Assembly: GCA_028283825.1 (NCBI GenBank)
Contig: JAPWJW010000003.1
Location: forward strand, 1,139,501 to 1,203,500
DNA length: 64,000 bases
Reading direction: 5' to 3'
Source: Azospirillaceae bacterium
Lineage (GTDB): Bacteria > Pseudomonadota > Alphaproteobacteria > Azospirillales > Azospirillaceae
Both the position numbers and the translations under genes were made by a program. Numbering within the stretch: the first letter of the stretch is position 1; every line of letters begins with the position of its first letter. Shown here piece by piece: positions 56,653 through 64,000 of the stretch. The notes under the pieces were generated by a model, which was not told where the DNA came from, searched no databases, and saw nothing but the letters and a program-made list of their open reading frames with translations.

Positions 56653-57654
56653 TCACGCAAGCGTAACGACCACCTTGCCCTTGGCACGGCCGGTTTCGAT
56701 GTAAGCGAACGCTTCGTTGAGTTGCTCGAACGGATAGGTCCGATCTACGACGGGGCGGATCGTACCGTCTTCGATGAGTCTGGCTATCCGGGTGAGTTGC
56801 GCGCCGTCGGCATGCATAAAGAGAAAGCTGTAATCGACGCCGGCACGCTTCGCCTTGCGCCGAATGCCGGCGCTCAGCAGCCGCAGGACGAGGCGGAGCA
56901 TCCGGTTCAGCCCCCGCGCCTTTGCGAAAGCCGGGTCGGGCGGCCCAGAGATCGAGATCAGCTTGCCGCCGGGCTTAAGCACCTTGAGCGACCTTTCCAG
57001 CGTCGTGGCGTCGAGGCTGTTCAGGACGATGTCGTAGCCCGACAGCAGCGACGAAAAATCCTGTGTCCGGTAGTCGATCACGACATCCGCGCCGAGCGAA
57101 CGGACGAGATCGGCATTGGCGGCGCTCGCCGTGGTGGCGACGTGCGCGCCGAGATGTTTGGCGAGTTGGATCGCAATCGTGCCGACACCGCCCGAGCCGG
57201 CGTGGATCAGCACTTTCTGCCCGATCTTTACCCCGGCAACCTCAACCAGCACCTGCCAGGCGGTGAGCGCGACGAGTGGCACCGACGCCGCCTCGGCGGA
57301 CGAAAGGTTCGCGGGCGCGAACGCCAGATCGGCGGCCTTGACCGCGACGCGTTCCGCGAATGCGCCGATTTGCCCGTCCCGTGGTCGCCCATAGACAGCG
57401 TCGCCTGGTTTGAACTGTCGGACGTTTGCGCCGACCTGGACGACGGTGCCGGCCAGATCGTGACCCAACACCAGCGGGAGCTTGTAGGGCAGGATCAGCT
57501 TGAACTCACCGTTGCGGAGCTTCGCGTCGAGCAAGTTGAGGCCGGCGGCCTTAATATCGACCAGCACGTCATCGGGGCCGATTACGGGTTCGGACCGACC
57601 ACCCAGGCGCAGTATCTGCGTCTTGCCGTAGCGGTCGAGGACATAGGCCTTCAT
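56653..57654 (-). CDS. Zinc-independent quinone oxidoreductase (MDR superfamily)
   Basis: NADPH-dependent oxidoreductase (333 residues from MKAYVLDRYGK). The GroES-like domain (VLVDIKAAGLNLLD, VLGHDLAGTVVQVGA) lacks the structural zinc cysteines, and the Rossmann motif is AGSGGVGTIAIQLAKHLGA near residue 150. The C-terminal FAYIETGRAKGKVVV is also typical. Likely reduces quinones or enones. It is the last gene of the SDR-OYE-quinone-reductase set. Ala and Pro codons here are often GCG and CCG, unlike genes outside the block. Confidence 0.9.
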   Translation of the reverse strand: MKAYVLDRYGKTQILRLGGRSEPVIGPDDVLVDIKAAGLNLLDAKLRNGEFKLILPYKLPLVLGHDLAGTVVQVGANVRQFKPGDAVYGRPRDGQIGAFAERVAVKAADLAFAPANLSSAEAASVPLVALTAWQVLVEVAGVKIGQKVLIHAGSGGVGTIAIQLAKHLGAHVATTASAANADLVRSLGADVVIDYRTQDFSSLLSGYDIVLNSLDATTLERSLKVLKPGGKLISISGPPDPAFAKARGLNRMLRLVLRLLSAGIRRKAKRAGVDYSFLFMHADGAQLTRIARLIEDGTIRPVVDRTYPFEQLNEAFAYIETGRAKGKVVVTLA

Positions 57655-57794
57655 AATTTTCTTTCTTCGATTGGACTGTCCTCGCCGCGCGTCTGGAAAC
57701 AGGCTCATGGCTGACGAACGATCAGCGCGAGCGAAATGGCCAGTCGAGGCTGTTGGAGCGGGCTGACATCGCCGGCCCGCCCCATGGCGTGATG

Positions 57795-58877
57795 TCAGCC
57801 CGCCAGCGTCGGATAGTCGGTGTAGCCCTTGGCGCCACCGCCATAGAGAGTGGTCGGATCGAGCGGGTTCAGCGCAACGCCGGTTTTCAGCCGCTCGACC
57901 AGATCCGGATTGGCGATGAACCGGCGCCCGAAGGCGAACAGATCGGCCTTACCCGCCGCCAATTGCCCTTGCGCGAGCGTCAGATCGAAGCCGTTATTGG
58001 CGATGAAGGTCCGGCTGAAGCGTTGGCGCAGCGCGGCATAGTCGAACGGCGCCACGTCGCGCGGTCCGCCGGTCGCACCTTCGACGACATGGATATAGGC
58101 GATGCCGAGGGCGTCGAGCTTTTCGACGACATGATTGAACAGCGGCTGTTCATCAGCCGAGATCACGGTGCCGCTGGCGGGCGAGACCGGCGAAAGGCGC
58201 ACGCCGGTACGGTCCGCGCCAATCTGCCCGGCGACGGCCGACGCCACCTCGACCAGCAGGCGCGCCCGGTTTTCGATCGAGCCGCCATAGGCGTCGGTGC
58301 GCACGTTCGACGATTCGCGCAGGAATTGGTCGAGCAGATAGCCGTTCGCGCCATGTACCTCGACGCCGTCGAAGCCGGCCTCGATTGCATTGGCGGCCGC
58401 CTTGCGGAAATCCTCGACGATGCCGGCGATCTCATCCAGCGTCAGCGCGCGGGGCTCGGACACGTCGGCGAAGCCGTTGTTGACGAAGGTCTTGGTCTTC
58501 GCCCGGATCGCCGACGGCGCGACCGGGGCCTGTCCGTCTCGCAGATCGACATGGCTGATGCGGCCGACATGCCAGAGTTGGACGAAGATGCGCCCACCTT
58601 TGGCATGGACCGCGTCGGTCACCCTGCGCCAGCCGGCGATCTGCCCGGACGTGTAGAGGCCGGGCGTGTCCTGATACCCCTGCGCATCCTTGGAGATCTG
58701 CGTCGCCTCCGTGATGATGAGGCCGGCGCTGGCGCGCTGCGAATAATATTCCGCCGCGAATTCGCCCGGGACGAGACCCGCGCCCGCGCGGTTGCGGGTC
58801 AGCGGCGCCATGACGATGCGGTTGGAGAGCGTGATGCCGCCCAGTTCATAGGTGTCGAAAAGTGTCGTGTCGCTCAT
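57795..58877 (-). CDS. Old Yellow Enzyme family alkene reductase
   Basis: FMN-dependent ene-reductase (360 residues) for alpha,beta-unsaturated carbonyl or nitro compounds. Visible are MAPLTRNRAGAG near residue 24, the His-x-x-Asn-type site EVHGANGYLLDQFL near 175-188, and DAYGGSIENRARLLVE near 198. FMN contacts are in FAFGRRFIANPDLV near the end. It is the middle gene of the block, with quinone reductase downstream and SDR upstream. Confidence 0.94.
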   Translation of the reverse strand: MSDTTLFDTYELGGITLSNRIVMAPLTRNRAGAGLVPGEFAAEYYSQRASAGLIITEATQISKDAQGYQDTPGLYTSGQIAGWRRVTDAVHAKGGRIFVQLWHVGRISHVDLRDGQAPVAPSAIRAKTKTFVNNGFADVSEPRALTLDEIAGIVEDFRKAAANAIEAGFDGVEVHGANGYLLDQFLRESSNVRTDAYGGSIENRARLLVEVASAVAGQIGADRTGVRLSPVSPASGTVISADEQPLFNHVVEKLDALGIAYIHVVEGATGGPRDVAPFDYAALRQRFSRTFIANNGFDLTLAQGQLAAGKADLFAFGRRFIANPDLVERLKTGVALNPLDPTTLYGGGAKGYTDYPTLAG

Positions 58878-58925
58878 GAATCGATGTTCCTGTCTGTCGG
58901 ATCAAAAGGACGGTGCTGACCGAGG

Positions 58926-59714
58926 TCAGTCCTTCGCCAGATAGCGTTGGGCAGGGTGGGACTGGCGGAATCCGGGGATCATCGCCTGACGCGCCGCCTC
59001 GAATGCCGCCCATTGCGCCTCGTCCTGAAGCGGTGGGATGGTCACGCCCTCACGCCGGTCGAAACCGACGAGCGCCGCATCAACGAGGTCAGTGACCTCC
59101 ATGACGCCTTCCATAGCGTTCACGTCGATCCCGGCATGCCCCCAGATCTCGGTGCGTGTCGCGGCGGGCAGCACTGCCTGCACATAGACGCCAAGCGGCC
59201 CGAGCTGGAGGCTCAGCGCCTGCGACAAGTGCAGGACGAAGGCTTTGGTCGCGCCATAGACCGGCATGCCGAACTCCGGTGCCAGCCCGACCACTGAGCC
59301 GATATTAACGATCGCGCCTTCACCCGCCTTGGCCAAACGCGGCGCGATCGCGTTGGCCAGTCGCACGAGCGCTGTCGTGTTGAGCGTCACAAGGCGATCG
59401 ATATCGTCCGTCGCCTGCTCGATGAAGCCGCCGCCGAGGCTGGCGCCCGCATTGTTGACCAGGATGCCGATCCGTTCGTCCTCGCGTAGCCGCGCCTCCA
59501 CCGCCAGCCGCTGCCCGGCATCAGCAAGGTCGGCAGGAACGATTTCGACCGCAACGCCCGCTTCCTTGCGTAGCTGCGCGGCCAGAGCTTCAAGACGCGC
59601 GACGTTACGCGCGACCAGCAGAAGGTCATGCCCGCGCCGGGCGAAACGTTCCGCATAACCCGCGCCGATGCCTGTGGAGGCGCCGGTGACGAGAACACTT
59701 GGCTTTGACCCCAT
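58926..59714 (-). CDS. Short-chain dehydrogenase/reductase
   Basis: NAD(P)-dependent SDR (262 residues). The coenzyme motif is VTGASTGIGAGYAERFARRG near residue 10, seen as TGASTGIGAGYAE, then ILVNNAGASLGGG near 84. The catalytic Tyr-x-x-x-Lys is PVYGATKAFV near 155, with Ser in NIGSVVGLAPEFG. It is the first gene of the minus-strand set and divergent from tetR. Confidence 0.92.
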   Translation of the reverse strand: MGSKPSVLVTGASTGIGAGYAERFARRGHDLLLVARNVARLEALAAQLRKEAGVAVEIVPADLADAGQRLAVEARLREDERIGILVNNAGASLGGGFIEQATDDIDRLVTLNTTALVRLANAIAPRLAKAGEGAIVNIGSVVGLAPEFGMPVYGATKAFVLHLSQALSLQLGPLGVYVQAVLPAATRTEIWGHAGIDVNAMEGVMEVTDLVDAALVGFDRREGVTIPPLQDEAQWAAFEAARQAMIPGFRQSHPAQRYLAKD

Positions 59715-59776
59715 GGCATTGCCCTTTCGATGGATTCAACATATATTCATGACATCTATCATCAATAAAAACACAT

Positions 59777-59790
59777 ATGATGATCATCAT
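59777..59790. promoter_or_regulatory. Operator-like palindrome between SDR and tetR
   Basis: The perfect 14-bp palindrome ATGATGATCATCAT lies in an AT-rich gap, 33 bases before the TetR start, where a local repressor would control both divergent transcripts. Binding by the TetR protein is inferred. Confidence 0.5.
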
Positions 59791-59822
59791 GAAAATGTCA
59801 ATGGCATCCGGAGCGGTTTGAG

Positions 59823-60416
59823 ATGAAGGTCACCAAGGAGCAGATGGCTCGCAACCGCGCCCGCATCCTCGATGAGGCGGGGCGGTTGTTCCGGGAACGG
59901 GGCTTCGCAGCGGTAAGCGTCGCCGAGGTCATGAAGGCCGCAGGGCTGACGCACGGCGGCTTCTATGGCCATTTCAGGTCCAAGGATGATCTTATCGCGC
60001 AGGTCATCGCCAACGCCTCGGGCTATGGTGAGTCCAAGGTCGATGATCTTTGTGCCTTCATCGATCAGTATCTTTCGACCGCCCATCGCGACCGTGCCGA
60101 TGCCGGCTGCCCAACCGCGGCCTTTGCGGGCCTCATGCGTGACCAAGCACCGGAGGCGCGCGCGGCGCTGGCGCGGAAGTTGGGTGGACAGATCGACAGG
60201 TTCGCCGCCGGCATGCCCGGCAACACGCCGGACGAGCGCCGCCGCGCCGCGATCGGAAGCTTTTCCGCGATGGTGGGCGCGCTGGTGCTGGCCCGCGCGA
60301 TCGATGATCCGGCCCTGTCGGGCGAATTGCTTAATCAGACCCGCGCCTGGATAGCCGACGACACGCCACCCGACCGTCACACACCCGATCAGACGAGACG
60401 CGCGGCCTATTCTTGA
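59823..60416 (+). CDS. TetR-family transcriptional regulator
   Basis: A 197-residue regulator. The N-terminal HTH is ILDEAGRLFRERGFAAVSVAEVMKAAGLTHGGFYGHFRSKD, seen in parts as LFRERGFAAVSVAEVM and GLTHGGFYGHFRSK. The ligand-binding C-terminal domain includes a CPTAAFAG segment with Cys near 96. It is divergent from the SDR-OYE-quinone-reductase set and probably represses it. It uses GAT, CTC, CTT and GCA codons more freely than the native genes. Confidence 0.92.
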   Translation: MKVTKEQMARNRARILDEAGRLFRERGFAAVSVAEVMKAAGLTHGGFYGHFRSKDDLIAQVIANASGYGESKVDDLCAFIDQYLSTAHRDRADAGCPTAAFAGLMRDQAPEARAALARKLGGQIDRFAAGMPGNTPDERRRAAIGSFSAMVGALVLARAIDDPALSGELLNQTRAWIADDTPPDRHTPDQTRRAAYS

Positions 60417-60419
60417 TCC

Positions 60420-60472
60420 CCTGAAGGGCCGGCGCGCCTACGGTGTCATGAGGCACTTGATGGCGCCGGTTC
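60420..60472 (+). repeat. Probable truncated copy of the multi-stem element
   Basis: Only stems 3 and 4 remain: GGCCGGCGCGCC, the linker CCTAC, then GGTGTCATGAG-GCA-CTTGATGGCGCC with several G-U pairs. It starts directly after the TetR stop and contributes the last codons and stop of the TPR gene on the other strand. Lower similarity than other copies. Confidence 0.45.
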
Positions 60473-62662
60473 GCTGTTCACCAGGGCCGCCAGCGCCTGG
60501 GCCACCTCATCCACCGGATCGCGCCAGTCGCCCAGCCGGCTTTGCCGGAACAGCCGCGCCGTCGGGTACCAGGGGCTGTCGGCGCGGCCCAGCATCCAGC
60601 GCCAGTCGGGCGTGGCCGACACCAGGATCCAGACCGGCTTGCCCATGGCGCCGGCCAGGTGGGCGACGGAGGTGTCGACGGTGATGACCAGGTCCAGCTG
60701 GGCGATGGCCCCCGCCGTCTCCGCATAATCCCCCAGGCGGCCGGACAGGTTGCTGATGCCGCCCGGCGGCCCGTTGCGCACATAGTGCGCGTCACCGGCC
60801 CGTTTCCCCACCTGCAGGCTGTACCAGCGCACCCCCGGCACCCGCCACAGCGGCGCCAGCGTGTCGATGCCGCCCAGCGAGCGGAAATTGTCGCCCTTGT
60901 GTTCCGGGTTGCCGGCCCAGACGATGCCCACCCGGGGGCCCGGCGGCGCGTCCGCGAACAGGGCCGACCAGCCCGCCAGGGCGTCCGGCGGCGGCGCCAG
61001 ATAGGGGATGGCGGCCGGCACGTTCTCCAGCGTCGTGCCCAGCAGGCCGGGCAGGCTGAGCAGGGCGGCATGGGCGTCCGCCGCCTCAAACCGGTCGTCG
61101 CCCACGATCATGCGGTCCAGGCCCTCCAGGCCGGCGAACAGCCGGGCCAGCGGCGGGGGCACGGTCATGACGATGCGGGCCGGGGCCCGGCCCGCCGGCC
61201 AGTGGCGCCGGTCGACATAGCGGCAGAACTGGATCAGGTCGCCCATGCCCTGCTCGGCATGCACCATCAGGGTGCGGCCGCCCAGATCCTCGCCCCGCCA
61301 CGGCGGCGCCGGAAACACGTCCCAGGGCTTGGGCTTGTGCCCGGCATGCAGCCGCCAGTCGAAATGATGCCAGCCCGGTGTCAGGCGGCCGGCCAGCAGG
61401 TGGGCGATGCCCAGGTTGACATGGGCGTCCACCATGTCCGGCTTCAGCGCCAGCGCGTCCTGCGCCGCGGCCACCGCCGCCGGCAGATCGCCGGCGATGA
61501 TGTGGACGGCGGCGCGCAGGTTGCGGGCGTCCGTGCTCTGGGGCTCCACCGCCAGCACCCGGTCGCAGGCTTCCAGCGCCTCCGCCAGCCGGGCCAAATC
61601 CTTCAGCGCCACCGCCAGGCACAGCCGCGCCGGCACGCAATCGGGCTTCAGCGCCAGGGCCGCGCGGCAGATGGTGACCGCCGCCGCGTGGCGCCGTTGC
61701 GCCTGCCGCACATTGGCGAGGCAGACATGGGCGTCCGCCGAATCCGGCCGCCGGTCGATGATGGCCTGGGCCAGATCGTCGGCCTCCTCCACCTCCCCCC
61801 GGTCGATCAAAGGCCCCATCAGCGCCGTGTAGACATCGACCATGTCGGGGTCCAGCGCCAGCGCGCGGCGGCCCGCGTCCAGCGCCGCGTCCTCCTCCCC
61901 CACCGCGCGGAGCGCCATGGCCAGGTTGGCCTCCGCCACCGCCAGGGTGGGATCCAGCGTCACCGCGTGGCGCAGCGCCGCCACGGCGTCGGCCGGCTGT
62001 CCATCCGCCTGGTGGGCCATGCCCAGGTTGCACCAATAGCCACCGTTGCCGGGGCTGAGGTCGATGGCCCGGCGATAGGCCGCCATGGCCTCCACCAGCC
62101 GCCCCAGGCCGCGCAGCGCGTTGCCCAGGTTGGCATGGGCGTCGGCATAGCCGGACGCCTGGTCCAGCGCCCGGCGGTAACAATCGGCGGCCTCGGCCCA
62201 GCGGCCGGCGGCGAAATGGGCGTTGCCCTCGCCGTTCAGCGCCGCCGCCCGTGCCAGCCGCGCCTCGGCCAGCCGGCGCAGACCTTCTTCCGCCGCCGGC
62301 AGCCCCGGCTGCAAGCCCAGCGCCCGGCGGAAGGTCGCCGCCGCGTCCTCCTCCTGGCCCAGGTCGGCCAGGACATTGCCCAGGTTCACGTACAGCACGG
62401 CATTGCCGGGGGCCAGCGCCAGGGCCTGGGCGTAGGTCGCGGCCGCCGGCGCCAGCTGGCCCAGGCGGCGCAGGGCCACGCCCAGATTGACCAGCGCCGG
62501 TATGGAATCCGCCTGCGCCGCCAGCGCCTGGCGCAGGGTCGCCACCGCCTCTTCCAGACGGCCTTGCTGGATCAGCGCCACGCCCAGGTCGGACAGGGCG
62601 ACGGCATCCAGGGGGGCCGTTTCAGCCCCGGTCCCGCTTTCCCCCCCGTCCTGCTCCGTCAC
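60446..62662 (-). CDS. TPR-repeat protein with a glycosyltransferase-like C-terminal domain
   Basis: A large protein (738 residues from a GTG at 62662; a TTG at 62761 is possible). About ten tetratricopeptide repeats fill residues 15-430 (for example ALVNLGVALRRLGQLAPAA and DAHANLGNALRGLGRLVEA, with the usual W/L/G/Y/A/F/A/P spacing). Residues 450-730 are a glycosyltransferase-9-like domain: MVHAEQGMGDLIQFCRY, GIVWAGNPEHKGDNFRS, and DTSVAHLAGAMGKPVW. Such proteins glycosylate proteins or surface polymers. Last residues and stop come from a truncated repeat. Confidence 0.85.
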   Translation of the reverse strand: MTEQDGGESGTGAETAPLDAVALSDLGVALIQQGRLEEAVATLRQALAAQADSIPALVNLGVALRRLGQLAPAAATYAQALALAPGNAVLYVNLGNVLADLGQEEDAAATFRRALGLQPGLPAAEEGLRRLAEARLARAAALNGEGNAHFAAGRWAEAADCYRRALDQASGYADAHANLGNALRGLGRLVEAMAAYRRAIDLSPGNGGYWCNLGMAHQADGQPADAVAALRHAVTLDPTLAVAEANLAMALRAVGEEDAALDAGRRALALDPDMVDVYTALMGPLIDRGEVEEADDLAQAIIDRRPDSADAHVCLANVRQAQRRHAAAVTICRAALALKPDCVPARLCLAVALKDLARLAEALEACDRVLAVEPQSTDARNLRAAVHIIAGDLPAAVAAAQDALALKPDMVDAHVNLGIAHLLAGRLTPGWHHFDWRLHAGHKPKPWDVFPAPPWRGEDLGGRTLMVHAEQGMGDLIQFCRYVDRRHWPAGRAPARIVMTVPPPLARLFAGLEGLDRMIVGDDRFEAADAHAALLSLPGLLGTTLENVPAAIPYLAPPPDALAGWSALFADAPPGPRVGIVWAGNPEHKGDNFRSLGGIDTLAPLWRVPGVRWYSLQVGKRAGDAHYVRNGPPGGISNLSGRLGDYAETAGAIAQLDLVITVDTSVAHLAGAMGKPVWILVSATPDWRWMLGRADSPWYPTARLFRQSRLGDWRDPVDEVAQALAALVNSEPAPSSAS

Positions 62663-62794
62663 GCCCCGCCCCCAAAGATGGCACCGGCCCAAAACGGCCG
62701 AGGCGCCGATGGTGACCCATCGACGCCCCGTCTGAAAACACCTGATGTGCCATCCGGCCAATCACACCGCCCAGGCGCCAACCGAGCGCAGCGG

Positions 62795-62893
62795 GTAGGC
62801 CCCGACCGGGGCCGCCGCGGCGTTTCGGGAAGCGTCAGCGGACTGAAACGCGAGGACAGCCAAATGGCCGGATAGCCATGCCGGCGCCTGAGG
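62795..62893 (-). repeat. Dispersed multi-stem intergenic element, copy 11
   Basis: Minus-strand copy, beginning about 10 bases after the nrdB stop. Stem 1 ATGGC-TATCC-GCCAT, stem 2 arms GCGTTTC and GAAACGC, stem 3 GGCCCCGACCGGGGCC (plus-strand reading). Stem 4 is absent or degenerate. Confidence 0.83.
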
Positions 62894-62901
62894 AACAGCA
62901 A

Positions 62902-63867
62902 TCAGTCAAACGCCTCGTCCCAGCTGCCGCCGGTGGCGGCCTTGCTGTACTCGGTGGCGCGGTTCTCGAAGAAGTTGGCGTGCTCCACGCCGTTCAGCAT
63001 CACGTCCATCCACGGCAGCGGGTTCTTTTCCACGCGGTAGATGGGCTGCAGTTCCAGCTGCACCAGGCGGCGGTCGGCGATCCAGCGGATGTACTGCTTC
63101 ACGTCCTCGGCCGTCAGGCCCTGCACGCCGCCCATCTCGAACGCCAGGTCGATGAAGGCGTCCTCATGCGCCACGATGGTGGAGCAGGCGACGTAGAGAT
63201 CCTTCTGGAAATCCTCGTTCCAGATCTCCGGGTTTTCGGCGATGAAGGTGCGGAACAGGCGGATGGCCGACTGGGTGTGCAGCGTCTCGTCCCGCACCGA
63301 CCAGGTCACGATCTGCCCCATGCCCTTCATCTTGTTGAAGCGCGGGAAGTTCATGAGGATGGCGAAGCTGGCGAACAGCTGCAGGCCTTCGGTGAAGGCG
63401 CCGAACACCGCCAGCGTCTTGGCGATGTTGGTCGGGTTGTCGACCGTGAATTCCTGCATGTAGTCGTACTTGTCCTTCATCTCCTTGTAGTGGAGGAAGG
63501 CGGAGTACTCCAGCTCCGGCATGCCGATCGTATCCAGCAGGTGGCTGTAGGCTGCGATGTGGATGGTCTCGATGTTGGAGAAGGCCGAGAGCATCATCTG
63601 CACCTCGGTCGGCTGGAACACCGCCGCGTACTTCTTCATGTAGCAGTTGTTCACCTCGACATCGGCCTGGGTGAAGAACCGGAAGATCTGGGTCAGCAGG
63701 TTGCGCTCGCCGTCCGACAGCTTCTGGCGCCAATCCTTCACGTCGTCGGCCAACGGCACCTCTTCCGGCATCCAGTGCAGGCGCTGCTGCGTCAGCCAGG
63801 CCTCATAGGCCCAGGGATAACGGAAGGGCTTGTAGACGGGATTGGGGGTCAGAAGCTGGCTGGCCAC
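62902..63867 (-). CDS. nrdB: Ribonucleotide reductase class Ia, beta subunit
   Basis: NrdB (321 residues) carries the di-iron tyrosyl radical used by NrdA to reduce ribonucleotides. The spacing of ligands matches E. coli R2 exactly: Asp69, Glu100, His103, radical Tyr107 (IETIHIAAYSHLLD), Glu160 (FTEGLQLFASF), Glu194 and His197 (RDETLHTQ). The C-terminus (SWDEAFD) is the tail that docks on NrdA. nrdA is not in the window; the upstream gene is an EF-hand protein. Confidence 0.97.
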   Translation of the reverse strand: MASQLLTPNPVYKPFRYPWAYEAWLTQQRLHWMPEEVPLADDVKDWRQKLSDGERNLLTQIFRFFTQADVEVNNCYMKKYAAVFQPTEVQMMLSAFSNIETIHIAAYSHLLDTIGMPELEYSAFLHYKEMKDKYDYMQEFTVDNPTNIAKTLAVFGAFTEGLQLFASFAILMNFPRFNKMKGMGQIVTWSVRDETLHTQSAIRLFRTFIAENPEIWNEDFQKDLYVACSTIVAHEDAFIDLAFEMGGVQGLTAEDVKQYIRWIADRRLVQLELQPIYRVEKNPLPWMDVMLNGVEHANFFENRATEYSKAATGGSWDEAFD

Positions 63868-63905
63868 GGTCGAAAATCCGTTCTCTTCTCAAGACATCAA
63901 AAGGA

Positions 63906-64000
63906 TCAAGACCGTTTCAGCGCCTCCAACGGCGCCATCATGGCCTTGAGGAATTCATCCCGGGTCACGCGGCCGTCATGGTCGGCGTCCCAGCTGTCGA
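63906..64000 (-). CDS. EF-hand protein (partial, C-terminus only)
   Basis: The last 30 codons of a gene entering from the window edge. The translated end contains a complete EF-hand loop DADHDGRVTRDEF with Asp at positions 1, 3 and 5, Gly at 6 and Glu at 12, followed by a helix and the end LEALKRS. It therefore should bind calcium. The rest of the protein, including any signal peptide or further EF-hands, is outside the window. Confidence 0.82.
   Translation of the reverse strand, partial: DSWDADHDGRVTRDEFLKAMMAPLEALKRS

Noticed and set aside
60420-60472. Full twelfth copy of the multi-stem element
   Set aside because: Stems 1 and 2 are missing and stem 4 needs several G-U pairs, so I count it only as a probable fragment.

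Overview
The window is GC-rich alphaproteobacterial chromosome, most likely from the Rhodospirillales and close to Azospirillum, Nitrospirillum or Niveispirillum. This rests on the gene order tRNA-Tyr, tRNA-Gly, tuf, tRNA-Trp, secE, nusG, rplKA, rplJL, rpoBC; on the alphaproteobacterial split atpI-atpB-atpE-atpF'-atpF operon; on GapR (DUF2312), DUF1244 and a PraR-like regulator; and on strong GCC/CTG/CCC codon bias. It contains four tRNAs, no rRNA, no transposase, no prophage and no CRISPR array.

Layout. 1-10290 (minus strand) is the core transcription and translation block, running from rpoC (partial) back to tRNA-Tyr. Opposite it are rlmB and tRNA-Thr. 11.5-18.2 kb holds a lipoprotein, phoU, a pentapeptide-repeat protein, a BtuFCD-type ABC importer and aguB. 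18.2-30.4 kb holds a PraR-like regulator, a succinylglutamate desuccinylase/aspartoacylase-family protein, a PI-PLC-like protein, a bactofilin-like membrane protein, an Rrf2 regulator divergent from a thioredoxin-reductase-like flavoprotein, psuG, mtnN, and the ligase-associated DNA-repair helicase with its phosphoesterase pdeM, which carries a frameshift. 30.9-44.7 kb holds photolyase with an FAD oxidoreductase, several small enzymes, gapR, a pepsin-like protease, a DOPA-dioxygenase/LysR pair, a Rieske oxygenase and pepF. 44.8-47.6 kb is the F0 operon, with atpF frameshifted. Then come copper chaperones for cytochrome oxidase, a PhoH-family ATPase, an unexplained gap of about 1 kb, minCDE, panB and mntH. 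56.6-60.4 kb is a compact oxidoreductase/TetR block with different codon use, probably transferred. The window ends with a TPR glycosyltransferase, nrdB and a partial EF-hand gene.

The most striking unexplained feature is a family of dispersed intergenic elements of about 100-130 bp. There are eleven clear copies and one probable fragment between 18.9 and 62.9 kb. Each is a chain of up to four stem-loops whose paired arms change together between copies while loops and linkers stay constant. Most copies start within a few tens of bases of the stop codon of a gene pointing the same way, and three flanking genes take their last codons or stop from the element. A separate hairpin with a constant loop sits directly before two copies and also after mntH. 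I do not recognise the family. Two genes, atpF and pdeM, are each broken by one extra base; because ATP synthase subunit b is normally indispensable, an assembly error is the first explanation to test.
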